A stretch of DNA of 64,000 nucleotides from NCBI RefSeq assembly GCF_000764305.2, contig NW_025941438.1, positions 63,865-127,864 on the forward strand. The letters run 5' to 3'. A model generated the notes under the pieces. It was not told where the DNA came from, made no database searches, and saw nothing but the letters and a program-made list of their open reading frames with translations. The translations under genes were made by a program, and so were the position numbers. This document shows, piece after piece, positions 33,690 to 45,620 of the stretch. How positions within the stretch are numbered: the first letter of the stretch is position 1; each line of letters begins with the position of its first letter. The DNA comes from Hyalella azteca (lineage: Eukaryota > Arthropoda > Malacostraca > Amphipoda > Hyalellidae).

Positions 33690-34043
33690 AGAGGCAGTAG
33701 ACAATACAGTGCTGAATGCATGCTGACTTTTGCAACAGCCTATGCTGACCTTTGCGACACTTTTGGAGCAAGAAACTGCAGTTGCATTGCTGTCAGCGGA
33801 CCACAAATTGGAAATGGGTGACTGCAATTTGCTTTTCTCTTCACTGTGTTGCTTGGCTAACTTGGTATGTTTGCTGCCTTTGGCATGACTCTTCAAATCT
33901 GCTTCCCCCATATTTGACACATCAAAGTCTTTCAAGCACAATGTACACATCACCATACCTTCATGCTTTGGTTGGCAAGCAAGCCAGTCACAATATGATT
34001 ATATTCTTAACCACAAGTCATGAAATTTACACTTTCCAGGCAT
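33690..34043 (-). pseudogene. Broken transposase-like gene, N-terminal zinc finger
   Basis: The ATG at 34043 begins MPGKCKFHDLWLRI; a TAA at 33999-34001 interrupts; then YCDWLACQPKHEGMVMC, TLCLKDFDVSNMGEADLKSH and AKGSKH. The CxxC and the H-x5-H pair make one C2H2/BED-like finger, common at the N-terminus of transposases and domesticated derivatives. The frame then runs to about 33690, where the LINE begins. The stop codon and LINE insertion show it is dead. Which superfamily it belongs to (hAT is most likely) is an inference. Confidence 0.65.
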
Positions 34044-35084
34044 GGTGATGTAGAAATTGCATGGTGATGCAGAAATTGCATGCTGAAGATGGAACGCTGC
34101 CACTGCAGATCAAAAAGTTGCTGAATGAATGTATGTATGTAAGTATGGAATTCTGTATAGGTAATATATTATCATGTTAACAAAAGAAAATGTATCGAAA
34201 AACTTACCACCTTACACCTTCCACCAAAGCAACAATTGATACTCATTACACTGTGCTTGTCAGAAACTGCGGACACGCAGACAGCTGAGCTTCTTTTATC
34301 TTGCTTGCGTGTGGTTTGAAAACCAATAAAAAGTTGGTGACTTCTCCCTCCAATACTTACACTAGTCGTGTATCTGTATCAACAAATTTTTGTAATGAAT
34401 ATGTTCCAAAATAAAAATAAAAATTATGTCAACTTTCGCAGAAAATTCTCACAATTTTACCAAGACCAACAAAGTTCTCGAATCCATACGGAATGATGGA
34501 ATTAACTGCTAATCTTTCACGGCGTATAGCAACATTGTGTTGCCACGTTGACATTAGACAAGACAGTGTCAGACACCTTGTTTTGGTCTTGTGAAGTTTG
34601 ATTTCACAATAAATAGATTTGATCCACATTCCGCACTGAGTCATTTAAATGATGGAAAATTATTTCAAAATTTGAACACCTATTAAACGCTTCCATATAC
34701 AATTTTTTTCATGTTTTTGCCTTATTATGTCGAATTTATCTTAATAACTTCACTTCAAATCCTGAATGATTTTGTCTCTGAGCGCAAGTTAATAAACATC
34801 TCATGTCTTTTAGGAAATGTCTGTTGTTTAGAAGGGGCAATTATTGCATTATGATTTTGATCTTAGAAATTCGTGTATTAGTATTTTAAATTTGTGAATG
34901 AGTATTTAAAATTTGTAATATGATACATGAACAAATTAGACAGATAACCAATATTATGGATAGATAAATACGATGTAAAAATTATTGATAGGTTATAATA
35001 AAAGTAACAATATTTAAAACAGTTGCACAATATATAGGACCAGCACTTGAACAAAATGCTCATCGTTTGCTGAGGTTATATATA
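34044..35084. other. No gene recognised
   Basis: A short direct duplication (GATGTAGAAATTGCATG / GATGCAGAAATTGCATG) lies at about 34047-34082. The rest is AT-rich without features. Confidence 0.35.
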
Positions 35085-36342
35085 CCGTCAAACGGAGTAA
35101 AAAGGGACGGGCGGGGTAAATAGGGACGCGTGTCCCACATTTCGTAGAAATTTTGTAGCAGCTAAACTAATCAAAATATTGCAAAACTAAAATAGTGGCG
35201 TAAACTCCAATATTTTTAATATCTATTACGTATAAAGCTAGTCAAGAAATCAAACATTTACTATCTCTAAAAAATCGCTGAAAAAAGTGTGAAAAGTGCG
35301 ATTTTGAAAAAGTACCTCTGCTAAGGTCTGGAGTAAGAAAATATTTGCTGTATTAAAAAATTTTATTTGCATAAAAGTTGCATCCAGGTGTCTGCTTAAA
35401 AACGTAATTGACAGAATTTGTCTATCTCATTCCAAAAAAAAGGCAGCCATTTCCACACGATGGGGTAAAAAGAGACACCCCCTGGGGTAATTAGGTTTAG
35501 GGACACCCTTAAAAATGCATTTACAGTAGAATTTCAGTTAGCAAAGGCTCCAGTTAAAAAAAATTGATTAGCAACAAAGAATTTTGATTACATTTACCTT
35601 GCTCAGTGAAAAAAATTCTCTTATCGAAAAATTAGTGCATCATCGGTTGTCACAAAATTGTACATAGAATGCTATATATAGAATTGTGCACCGGGCATCA
35701 TAGAATGAAACGTAATTGACCTAAACTATGATTTATTTCTCCAAAACATATAATGGTTGTCACTAAAACATTATTTTCTTTTTCATGATCTTTTTTGTTA
35801 TAGTGAAATCACTTGACTTGATTAAAATTGTGTGAAATTACAACCCATCCTGTATTCTGTAAGCTTACAGATACAGAAGAAATGCTACATGGCTGCTGAT
35901 ATGAAGCTTGCAGTGGACAAAGTTGTTGTCAATGCTCAATGGCATGTCTATGGATACAGTAATATCACATTAATAATACTGTAATTAATGAATATGGTAA
36001 ATTGGTAATATCATATCAATAAAGGAAAAACAAGTAAAAATCACAGAAAATGTCATTTATTTTACATTTACATCATCTACAATGAATGAGGAGGACTTCA
36101 GAGTACTGTTAGCATGGTGGCAGGGAATTATTGTGAGTACTTATTGGTCCACCGCCGTGCGGCGGTCTTAACCCTTCGCAAGGCCCCATGCCCTTGGGCC
36201 CCTCTTGCAAGTTGTAATGGTCTAAACTCAACAGTTTGACCCCATGGTCTCATCACAACTCCCTTTAGAAATATGTGGAGTTTCGAAATTGATAGTAATA
36301 AATCAATAAATATTTGAACTGGGAAATTCCTTAGTTACTTAA

Positions 36343-37371
36343 GGCCCGTTTCCACTACGGGACTGATTCTGAAGGATTGAGATTGGCCAGAGACCAATAA
36401 GCCACATGGCTGGACTTGAAAACTGGCGTGCGCGTTTCCACTACGTGCGTGTGCTGGGACTGAGACTGACCGTCTGTGCTACCGCACTCGCTGGCCTTTG
36501 AAGATAGATTATACTGCCGCTCTTGCTTTTACTAGCTGTTGTCACCATGCGCAGGAGGAAACAAAGATCTATTTACCTAATAGCAGTTATGAAACGCAAG
36601 AATGGTTTAAAACTTCTCATTAACATAGTTTATCTGTGTAATAACATGCATTCACCAAGGGATTAAGAAATAGCATTATCTTATTATACCTTTAATGTGT
36701 CGAGAAAATGGAATGTAATAAATACGTCACAATGTTTAACCATGTCTGGTTTTTGGTCTATAGATTTAGATAGGTATCATAGCGTGCTTCACAAATGCTA
36801 CTACTATTATTGGTTAATGTGTTTATTTACTATTTACTGAGTATACATACACTGTAAGTACAGTAAGATAATTAAAATTTTTAATTGACGGATGAGTGAA
36901 TCTATGTCAATAAACAGATAAAATCGGTCAATGAGAAGTTAGGAAGTATTATTTCCATTTTTCGGTGTTCGTAGATGGATATAATTTCTTTACTTATTTT
37001 CTCTAATTCTCAAGATTCTGTCTCTGTAAAAAGAGCTTTTTACTTGCCAGAAGCAAGGTGCCTCTCTATATAAATCGATAAGCCTTTCAGTGACATCTCT
37101 GCTTCAGTCTCTCAGTGACATCTCTGCATGGTCAGTTAAGCAAAGAGGCAGGCAATGTTGCGTCTATTGGAGCGCCCGCCCAGCACATAACCTTCTTGAA
37201 CTAAAGTCACAGCAACACTGCCGGTTGCCCGTCACGCAAGTCCAGTAAAAGATTGAACAGCGCTTGACTCCCCCTCACTCCAGTCTCGATGGTCGGGACT
37301 GCCTCAGTCCGGACTGAAAAAGCCAGTTTTTCAATCGTCAGTCTCGCAGAGTCTCATAGTGGAAAGGGGCC
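36343..37371 (+). mobile_element. 1029-bp TTAA-flanked MITE
   Basis: TTAA at 36339-36342 and 37372-37375 flanks GGCCCGTTTCCACTA and (reverse complement) GGCCCCTTTCCACTAT ends. No coding sequence. The TTAA target fits piggyBac-type mobilisation. Confidence 0.8.
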
Positions 37372-37643
37372 TTAACGTTGGTTCCACAATGATATCAATG
37401 ACGTAAAAAATGAAAATGACATCGGTTAAGCCTCAGCCATGATTCTAGCTTTGCTCAGTCCTTACACTCTTACCTTGTAATTCATGATGTTAGAACTTCG
37501 ATATTCAAATGTTGACACTACTGTCAAGTGTTAATATCACAATCAAAATTATTTCACAATCAGAAATATGTTATAATATCACAATCGAAAATATTATTCA
37601 CAAATAACCATCCATTTCAATGCCAAACTGGTCCCATCTTCAC

Positions 37644-37681
37644 GCTAGCCATATGTAAACATATGGCTAGCGGTGACGTCA
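37644..37681. promoter_or_regulatory. 13-bp hairpin next to an exact CRE core
   Basis: GCTAGCCATATGT-AA-ACATATGGCTAGC (37644-37671) is a perfect stem. TGACGTCA at 37674-37681 directly follows. No promoter context is visible. Confidence 0.5.
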
Positions 37682-37717
37682 CACACAAGAACACGTGGGA
37701 GACAAAAAAAGCAATAT

Positions 37718-38108
37718 TTCACTGTACCACAAACAAATAAATGTAAATAATTAGCAATGGAAAATGTGTTTCTGCAACATTTTGAGAGACTGTGCCTAAG
37801 CAGAATAATATATTGTTATTATTATAGTTATATAGTATATATACTACCAATAAAATAGTTCCTTTGATGGCCACTGCTGGCGCTAGCATCTGGATGTGGA
37901 AGCATAATCTTTGTTTAAAATTCAAACAATTTAATATCTTACTGCGCCACAAGTTAATACATTTAAATAATTAATAATGGAAAATATGTTGCTGGAACAC
38001 TTTAAGAGACCGGACCTAAATAAAATACGATATTATTATTTATTTAGTCAAGATACTAAAACAATAAACTAGTTCATTTTCTTGCCGCTGCTAGCGCTGG
38101 CATCTGTA
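37718..38108 (+). repeat. Direct tandem duplication, ~180-bp units
   Basis: The first unit is 37718-37895 and the second 37942-38105. Both carry TAATAATGGAAAATATG/TAGCAATGGAAAATGTG, GAGACTGTGCCTAA/GAGACCGGACCTAA and GCTGGCGCTAGCATCTG/GCTAGCGCTGGCATCTG. Confidence 0.65.
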
Positions 38109-39539
38109 TCACTGTAGCCTGTATGTGAACCTTCCATTCGTAATATTAATTCAGCATGGAATCATGGAGATACAACTTCTATGATTAATTTGAATCATAA
38201 AAATTAACCTAATGCAAGAAATTAGCAATCAATAATTCAACGTTGTTTTGTAAGTTTTCTACCAACGGAACTACGGAAAACTACATTAAATACGTATTGG
38301 CAACTTAAGCTAAAAAAATGCACTGCAACTGCAATCAGCTGTGAGAGAAGGTGCCAGAAAGCGCAATGGATTCAATTTAGTCATTTTTTATTTGAAATCG
38401 GTCTTAGTTCTTTGGACTAGGAGCGTAAATTACAGTGTAAAACCTAATAAAAGTTTATGTTTCTGCGTGAATTTTGATGCTGTTAGCATTGAAATACTTG
38501 AAAGTATCTCTGATGCAAGAAATACTGGCTAAATACATTTTAATTTAGAAATTAACATCAATCGAAATTACTGTTGTTCAGGCTTCAGGGCTATGTTGGT
38601 TCTTGCGAACCGATTGTTGCATCCAGTCGCTTATATTGAAAAAAGAATTATTTAAGCAAGTATTTCTTGCATCAGAGATAATTCAAAGTTTGTTAATGTT
38701 AAAAGCATTATAATCCATGCAGAAACGTACATTTTTTACATAGATATTAAAAATGTAGGCTCTATGACTTGTATACTATGCGTACCTAGGATTTCCGATT
38801 TCAAATCGATGCATGCATTCAAATTCAAATAAGGCCCACCCACGGCCAGTGTAGCTGTCAGCTGCTCAGCTCACCTCTCTTCAGAATCAGAAGTGTGAAA
38901 GCTTTTGCTGGTGAAGGTGTGTTTTACGATCGGGCCGTAAAGAAGCGTTGATCAGTTCAAAATGACATAAGACCAGGTTCTTTTGAATAACCTATAGAAT
39001 TGCACCATGAATTTACTGTCTGTTAGTAATGGTTCAGTACACTCTGCACGCTTCAAATGTTTTAAAATTACCTTTTATTGCAAGTGTCCCAGATTACCCC
39101 GTTCCCAGGGTAAATGGGACAGTTTTATTTTTTGTCTGGCACCTTACAAATAGCATATGGAATTTTTTTGAAGATGCAATTCGATAGCCCTTGCAAAGAG
39201 CTATAAAATGAGCCTAAACTTGTTTCTGAAATGTTTCATGGTAAGAAGTTATCAACAAAAAACGCTCATAACCATCCCTTTTCATCTCGTTTGATGGTAC
39301 GCATTTTAGGCCTTTAAGAAGTTAATTTTTTTTGCCTCAAATAATGTTGTTGGATTGAAAAAGTGGTCTAGGTGTATTGGGAATAATATATGAACCATCA
39401 ATTTTAGAATTCCATCCTGCAGTGAACTGAATTAATTTGATTGCAGATCCAAATCAACCAATCAGAAAGCATGAAACAAGGGACTGTGCCAATCAGAATG
39501 CAGGAAACAAGTGACAGCAAAGAAAAATACTTCATTTTT

Positions 39540-39668
39540 TCCCCCTTTTATTTGCAAGTTCCATGACTTTCCTAGACCTGAAATGAAATCCAATGACTTT
39601 CCAGGCCTGGAAAATGAAAATTCAAATTTCATGACTTTCCAGGTTTTCCATGACCAGGACAAACCCTG
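39540..39668 (-). mobile_element. hAT-type terminal fragment, second copy
   Basis: It ends CCAGGACAAACCCTG and has three CATGACTTTCC/AATGACTTTCC motifs as subterminal repeats. It is inverted relative to 29830-29930. Confidence 0.55.
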
Positions 39669-40439
39669 AGTGTTAGTGTTGCACTTGCAGTACGTGCTAC
39701 GTGGAGAGTAAGCAGTAAGGGATATTGGATATACTATCAAAGTTGTTAGCAGCATTTTATTATTAAAAATAACCTGGTGACACATCTTGAAAATGGCTGA
39801 CAATGTTTTGGGCTTAACATTCATACCTTGGCTAGGCAGCTTGCAAACTCTGCACCCTGGTTCTGGTATGATGTAGATGATATTAGCCTCAAAGTTTCAA
39901 ACTCCAAAGTCCAAACCATACACAGCGACAGCAATGGCCTAGCAAATGAGTGTGAGTTCTCCAACAATCTAGTCATTCTGGTGTAATCTATGAATTTTGC
40001 TTCAAAGATTTTAGACTTCTTCATTATTTAGACTATACATTGCAGTAAGCCATTAACTAGGGTACTATGACATTTGCATTTTGCAGCAATTTATACTACT
40101 GCCACATGAGTCAAGAGACAATCTCGCAAGTGACGCAACCAGACTTGGTCTCAAAGTATTAAAATCAAGCAGCTTCATCTCAAGATCCACAATGAGTCAA
40201 CAGGCTATGAGTTCAATGTCCATGACACCTTTGGCAACAACATCAACTAAGGAGACCATAACGAATACAGCCAGTCATGGACTCATGGTAGATCAGGACC
40301 AATCATGAGACCTAAAAGGAAAAGGCTAAAAATAAAACGTTTTAGAACTTGAGTGAAGGAGTCTAAGACTATGAAGGTCACCTGGTTTTGACCTTCATCT
40401 ATCGATCTATGGCATCCCCCTTTTGGTAGGCTTGCGCAC
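39669..40439. other. No gene recognised
   Basis: Only short ORFs; none shows a recognisable domain. Confidence 0.3.
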
Positions 40440-41060
40440 GGGCACGGAAATGAGTAGGTATGAAAGAAATGCTGGTCTTAGGCAATGGCATACATCCCGG
40501 CACAGGATCATGACTAGTCAGGATCAGGCGTGCGATCCTCGACTTTATTTATTCGGCCCTGCAAATCAGGTGAGAAAATTTTCTACGAAACACAACAAAA
40601 AATTTGTGACGTAATTCTAGGGACAAATCGCGTATTACTTGATTATTGTGAAGGAGAGATTTACGCAAAAGAAGTGTACGATAATTGAAGAAGGGAATAT
40701 ACGGTAATTGAAGGAGAGAATGTGCGGTAATGAGAAGGGTTTATATTTCTTTAATAACGAAAGCAGTATCTAATTAGCCGCATAAATATCACAAGAGCGC
40801 AGTAGGGGTAAGATATGCACGACATATAAATGTATGCGTTGAATTTACAAGAAGATGGAGAGTTGAGTGACGGCGGCAAGACGGGATTTTACAGCCGCTC
40901 TAAACAAGTGAAGCCGTCGTGCGATGTGACATCCAAACTGGTATTGAAACAATGAAAACATAACCAACTTTGCAACAGGTGGCACGACAAGCAAAAAACA
41001 CCTACATCATATTAAAAGCATGCATGAAATTATTATAATTCTTTCATATGTGAATAAAAT
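40440..41060 (+). repeat. Module a, copy 1
   Basis: Near-identical in direct orientation to 63386-63949 (ATGACTAGTCAGGATCAGGC, GCATAAATATCACAAGAGCG, CAGTAGGGGTAAGATATGCA). In the second copy a hAT element interrupts after TTCTTTCATATGTG, whereas here the sequence continues AATAAAAT, giving an empty site. Confidence 0.8.
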
Positions 41061-41254
41061 AATATATATAACTGCAGCCTGCAATGGTTGTGTCGTGAAG
41101 CGCCCCGCCCAGTCACATTAATGTTCGAACATTCGGTCAATTTTGATTTAGAAATGTGGCTCGGGGAGTTAGTTCATGGTTTTGTATACCAATTGTTCAT
41201 ATATGCTAATTATTGAGCATATAATTAATGCTAAATGGTGCCAATAAATATGGC

Positions 41255-41316
41255 AGGGCGTGTATGGTAGGGCGTGTATGGCAGGGCGTGTATGGCAGGG
41301 CGTGTATGGCAGGGAC
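41255..41316 (+). repeat. Minisatellite, 14-bp unit GGCAGGGCGTGTAT
   Basis: Four consecutive copies. Confidence 0.9.
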
Positions 41317-41490
41317 AAGTCAGTTCCCTCAGTCAAGTCAGTTCCTTCAGTCAAGTCAGTTCCTTTAGTCAAGTCAGTTCCCTTAGTCAAGACAGTTCAC
41401 TCAGTCAATTCAGTTCACTCAGTCAAGTCAGTTCCCTCAGTCAAGTCAATTCCCTTAGTCAAGTCAGTTCCCTCAGTCAAGTCAGTTCTT
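41317..41490 (+). repeat. Minisatellite, 18-bp unit TCAAGTCAGTTCCCTCAG, copy 1
   Basis: About ten units. The unit length is a multiple of three, so frames stay open on both strands and give false ORFs. It lies directly beyond the 3' end of a minus-strand LINE fragment, as at 56285-56433. Confidence 0.9.
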
Positions 41491-41499
41491 GGTAATCTT

Positions 41500-42065
41500 G
41501 GTACTTGTTTGGGACGTAGCAGTCCCAGGCCACGATGGATCGCCGCCTCTGATTATCGTTCATCCGCCCTCATTTGGGCCATCTGATGCACGATGCTGTT
41601 GCTTGCTTCTCGCCGCTGGTAGTGTTGCAGGGGAGGTTGATCTGGGATTGTGCCCAGGAAAACGTCCAGTTGTCTCTTGGAGGTCTCCAGGGTGAACTCC
41701 CCTTTACTTAGATCCTTTGGTAGGATGTTGAACAGCCTTGGCCTTGCCACGGAAAGTGATCCTTCCCGCAGGGATTGAAATCTGACTGCGGATCTGTTAC
41801 GTAATGGGGGGATCTTGCATAGTCTCCCCCTTCTCTCGTTGTGATATGTCTCAATCCTGAAGGTCTCGCTCTCGAAGTTTGGCACCATTCCGGTTATCAT
41901 TTTCCATGTGTACAGAATGACATACCTCACCCGTCTTCTCTGCAAATTCTCTCTACATGGACCATACAGATAATTATTGTGACTGTGAGAAAACTTAGCA
42001 AGCACGTCACATTTTATGCAGGGTGAGCAACTTAGATATCTCCTCCGTGAATTACCATTATACAT
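41500..42065 (-). pseudogene. CR1/Jockey-like LINE 3' part, copy 2
   Basis: The 170-codon minus-strand frame has RVRYVILYTWKMITGMVPNF, RRGRLCKIPPL and FQSLREGSLSVARPRLFNIL, then LDVFLGTIPDQPPLQHYQRR near the end, the typical C-terminal tail of this LINE type. The RT catalytic part is absent. It is followed, on the minus strand, by the 18-bp minisatellite. Confidence 0.8.
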
Positions 42066-42149
42066 TATGACAAGATTTCATGTGTTTATGATACATTGAC
42101 CTCTATAAATAGTTCTACGCATCATAATTTAGAGCAAATGATGACCTTT

Positions 42150-42620
42150 TGACGAGTTTAGGACTTCGTAGGCCAAGATCACGCTGATGCGCTTTAACCA
42201 ATTCATAGAATTAACGTATGTAGCTCCGCACCTATCTTTCCAGCGATAGGTGCTGTAAGCTTCAAAAATACTAGACTATATTTTTTTAACCGACCGCGCA
42301 TTTTAAAGAAGCTGCGTGCACACCCGTCCACCATGACTGAGCATGCGCGTTTTTGACAGTTTTTTAGCTATGACTAAACTATTTCACAACAGCATCCAAA
42401 CTCCAGCCGTCATTGTCGACAGTAAGTATATTCATTAACCTTCATCACAAAGATTCATTAACCTTCATCACCACGTATGTGTGTGCTCTTTGTGATGAAA
42501 TTTATGCCTCGTTCCTTTATACAGTTAAGATTCGTACGGCCAATTTAGAAGATAATGTGTAGTATTCCTCGAATACTTCAGAGATTTTGAACCCCCTAAA
42601 TAAGTTTCGGTTTTCACCGT
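42150..42620 (+). repeat. Module c, copy 1
   Basis: CGTAGGCCAAGATCACGCTG, ACGTATGTAGCTCCGCACC and AACTCCAGCCGTCATTGTCG match 56886-57180 in direct orientation with small indels. No gene. Confidence 0.75.
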
Positions 42621-45050
42621 TTTAATCAACGGCTATAGTTTTCGAGCATCATAAATAATGCATAGATATAATCTGTCATGACAGATGATTTAACGATTGT
42701 TAGATTAGGTTCAACCTCTACTCGAGCATTTGTTAACAAGTTGCGATCCCGCCTCAAAGTAGCGCTAACGCCCCGGTAGTGAAATATTCCGAAATATTCC
42801 AAAGCATTAAATTTCACTATTCCATTTAATATGTTATATTGGTTTCGCTGTAAAACCTTGTCTAAACCGATATCGATATTTCGTGGTCCTATGTGCACTC
42901 ATCTAACATTGCAGCAAGTAGAAAATAATAATAAAAGCGGAATAACGTAGGAATTACCGCCTAATGTCTTCAGAACCTGAATCTTTTTCATTAAATTTTC
43001 GTACTTTTTCACTCCTCTTAAAGCTCGGTTATGAAGACCTAGCAATAATCAATAAACATAAAATAAAGTAAACTTCTCTGTCGAGAAATTGCAAAAGTCT
43101 ATTTTTGACCCACCTTCAAATTGAGTTTTCTTCTTTATTTTTCATGCTCTCCCCTTATCAGAAATTTTGTGCGAGAGCATAACAAAGGTCGTATTCTCAA
43201 CAGCATTAATCTATTTCAAAAAGCTGAATTTAATTTCCCGGAAAAAATATGATGTCATCAGGCAGCAAGTATCAAAGAAACCTCTTTTGATAGGAGGACG
43301 CTTACACAGAATAATCGTATTTACATTAAGTTTGGAATTGACTGTGAAAGGAAATTTCGACTGAGCGAAAGATATATAGCGACTATGAACGCTTCTAGCA
43401 AACTCTCCAACACGATAAACAACTGAACGATTTAGCTAATCTCGACTCCTATGAAATTTAAGCATATAGTTTTATATGTGGGATAGCGCAAACACAGTCC
43501 TTTCCCACCAATTATTACGTACCCGAGACCCGAATTAACTTCATTTGGGATTACGCAGAGGTCAACCACCCCAGAATGCAATGATTTGCCGCCCCATTGA
43601 GGGAACTCTCATCATTTATAAAACATCTAATATTTTAACTTACCAAATATTTAGTTTCGCGCGGATCCCCATCCTCCATGACTGGGCACAAAAAAATTTA
43701 CGAGGTACATTGATGTGTAACAAATTCCTGGCGCTCCAGTTCTACCACAGATATTATACACCAGAGCGGAGCCAAGTAATCATTGCCATCGCAAAATGTT
43801 TGTGTGGCAAACGAAAAAGTAAAGAAACGAAACGAAATTGTAAAGAAAATAGTTATTTACAAATAAATGAACCCTGTCAATAAGTTTTGGTTTGCATTGT
43901 CTTATTCACATGTTATCGTTTTCGAGCATCACGAATAGCGCATAAAATCATCTATTATAAAGGAAGATTCAACAAATACTAGATAAGTTTCATGATATTA
44001 ACTGAAACGAACATGAACGTCGTTGAATTTTCATATTGTGGACATTGTGGAATGAAGTTTACTCATTGTGATAGTCACCCACAAAAATGTGCAGAGTGGT
44101 TGTTCTGTATCAAACATTATTATCAAAAATTATCAAAATATTAGTATCAAAATTATTGACTTTCTGTAGTGATCATATCAAATATCAATCAAATCATTTG
44201 TGAATAAATTCGATTCAAAGCAAAATAAGATATAAACTCTTATTTAAATATCTGTTAACAAGTTATAATCCAGCCTTGACGTACTTCAGCGAAAGATTCG
44301 ACAGCAAATTATACTTTCTCATTTGAATTTCGAATTCGAATACTGAGAATGTAAAAGGTATAGTTTGTAAAGCCTTGTTATAATTGATATCGATGTATTG
44401 TTGTCTTAATGGTGTCCTCGAACATTTCAGAATGAATAAACTATTCAATTACCAGAATAACATAGGAATTACTGAATGCCGTGGGAACCTGAATCGTTTT
44501 CAGTAAATTTTCCCGGTTTTTCCGTACATGTTTTCACTCATAATAAAGCTTCGTTAAGAAGTCTTTGTTACAACATGCTTAATAAGACTGTGAACGCATG
44601 TTTAATAAGACTGTAAAAGCCTGCGTAAGAAACCTGCGAACGTCGTGAGAATTAACGCATTTGCGTACGCGCGTACGAGCGTCACGATGGAAAAATAATT
44701 TCAACGTCTTAATTTTTTTATATTGTGCCGTAGTAATTTCTAATTCTGACTTTTGGTTCATATCATGTATAACTGTAAATAAAAACTGCTGATAACGCAT
44801 TTGGATCAATTTAATTTTATTGTAATGACCTTTAATTCCTAAAATATACATAACCGTGTGGAGAAATTATTTCATATTTTTATGAGCAGTAAAAACTATT
44901 TCTGAATAAATTTCATAACCTATTAAATGTATTGTCCTGTATTTCACTTATAGTAGACGCAGTAGTAAAATTAGAAACGATTTGTAGAAATTATCCCGAA
45001 TAAGTATAATTTATGCAGCCGCGGCAGAGTGAAATGGCAATTATAAATTT
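42620..45050 (+). repeat. Module d/e, copy 1 (large inverted partner at 61480-63290)
   Basis: CGGCTATAGTTTTCGAGCAT, TGTTAACAAGTTGCGATCCC, GTGCGAGAGCATAACAAAGG and CGTGAGAATTAACGCATTTG recur in opposite orientation between 63290 and 61480. The part from about 44575 also matches 54280-54690. No conserved ORF is evident; the short ORFs differ between copies. Confidence 0.75.
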
Positions 45051-45319
45051 CGCGAGGATTACCCATTAGGGATTAAGGATTATCCCCAAAATCCTCATCC
45101 ACTTGAGCCCCTGAACCCCAAACTTAATCAGTATCAGAGACAACCTGACCTTTTCAACCCTATATATAACCCCAGGAGGGTTCTTTCCGTCGTTGTTTTG
45201 TTTTTATTTTAAAACGAATCTTCCCCAACCCCCGAGGTAGTTAGGGGCTAACTGTGCAATCATTCAATGTTAAACACATTTATTTAAGTACTTATATCAT
45301 TAGTCTGCTTATATCGCCA
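45051..45319. other. No gene recognised
   Basis: Short unassigned join between module e and the palindrome. Confidence 0.3.
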
Positions 45320-45620
45320 GTTCACAAGGAATTTAAAAGCAAAGAAAACGCCAAGAACATTCACCATATCGATATTGAAAACGTTTCGGAGTCCAGCTCC
45401 ATCATCAGTTCGACTAAACTAAAAATGAATAAAATCACTTTAAAAGTCAAAATAAGGTCTTGCTTAGGTTTTATGTCTGTCTTTGAATTTTGACTTTTAA
45501 AGTGATTTTATTCATTTTTAGTTTAGTCGAACTGATGATGGAGCTGGACTCCGAAACGTTTTCAATGTCGATATGGTGAATTTTCTTGGCGTTTTCTTTG
45601 CTTTTAAATTCCTTGTGAAC
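45320..45620. repeat. 301-bp palindrome, ~134-bp arms
   Basis: Arms 45320-45453 and 45487-45620 are inverted copies with few mismatches, around a ~33-nt centre. Each arm contains ACTGATGATGGAGCTGGACT then CCGAAACGTTTTCAAT. A single related arm lies at 31700-31800. Confidence 0.9.

Larger units (their letters stand above)
32262..33690 (+). mobile_element. LINE 3' part inserted in the broken gene
   Basis: The plus strand reads FTLLAYASPTWAPAL, QTLQNKALRIFTGC and, after an inserted MITE, LERVHLASLRCSHHPS and CPSCQRAPHTITHILLECP. These match the RT thumb and the C-terminal CxxC-H-C motif of Jockey/I-type LINEs. It ends at an (ACA)n tail near 33665-33685. The 5' part including the RT palm is missing. 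Confidence 0.8.
36113..39019. mobile_element. Insertion inside CCGTC copy 4, flanked by CTGTTAG
   Basis: CTGTTAG occurs at 36106-36112 and 39020-39026, once in the uninterrupted copy 3, so it is a target duplication of 7 bp (or 8 with a mismatch). The inserted ends (CATGGTGGCAGGG; TTTACTGT) do not form clear inverted repeats. It contains a TTAA MITE, a hairpin and a local duplication. Confidence 0.6.
35085..39297 (-). mobile_element. CCGTC-family DNA transposon, copy 4, split by 2.9 kb
   Basis: Ends CCGTCAAACGGAGTAAAAAG and (reverse complement) CCATCAAACGAGATGAAAAG are flanked by TA (35083-35084, 39298-39299). Own sequence is 35085-36112 and 39020-39297, colinear with copy 3. No transposase is seen. 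Confidence 0.8.

Noticed and set aside
41260..41586. Ser/Val/Gln-repeat ORFs near the 18-bp minisatellites (also 56171-56440 after the N)
   Set aside because: Artefact of an 18-bp repeat unit; overlapping frames on both strands are equally open.
45532..45557. Hammerhead ribozyme core (CTGATGA ... GAAAC)
   Set aside because: The core strings and a short stem II are present, but there is an extra U before the stem and no complementary helix I around a cleavage triplet, in either arm or in the copy at 31700. Kept only as a repeat motif.
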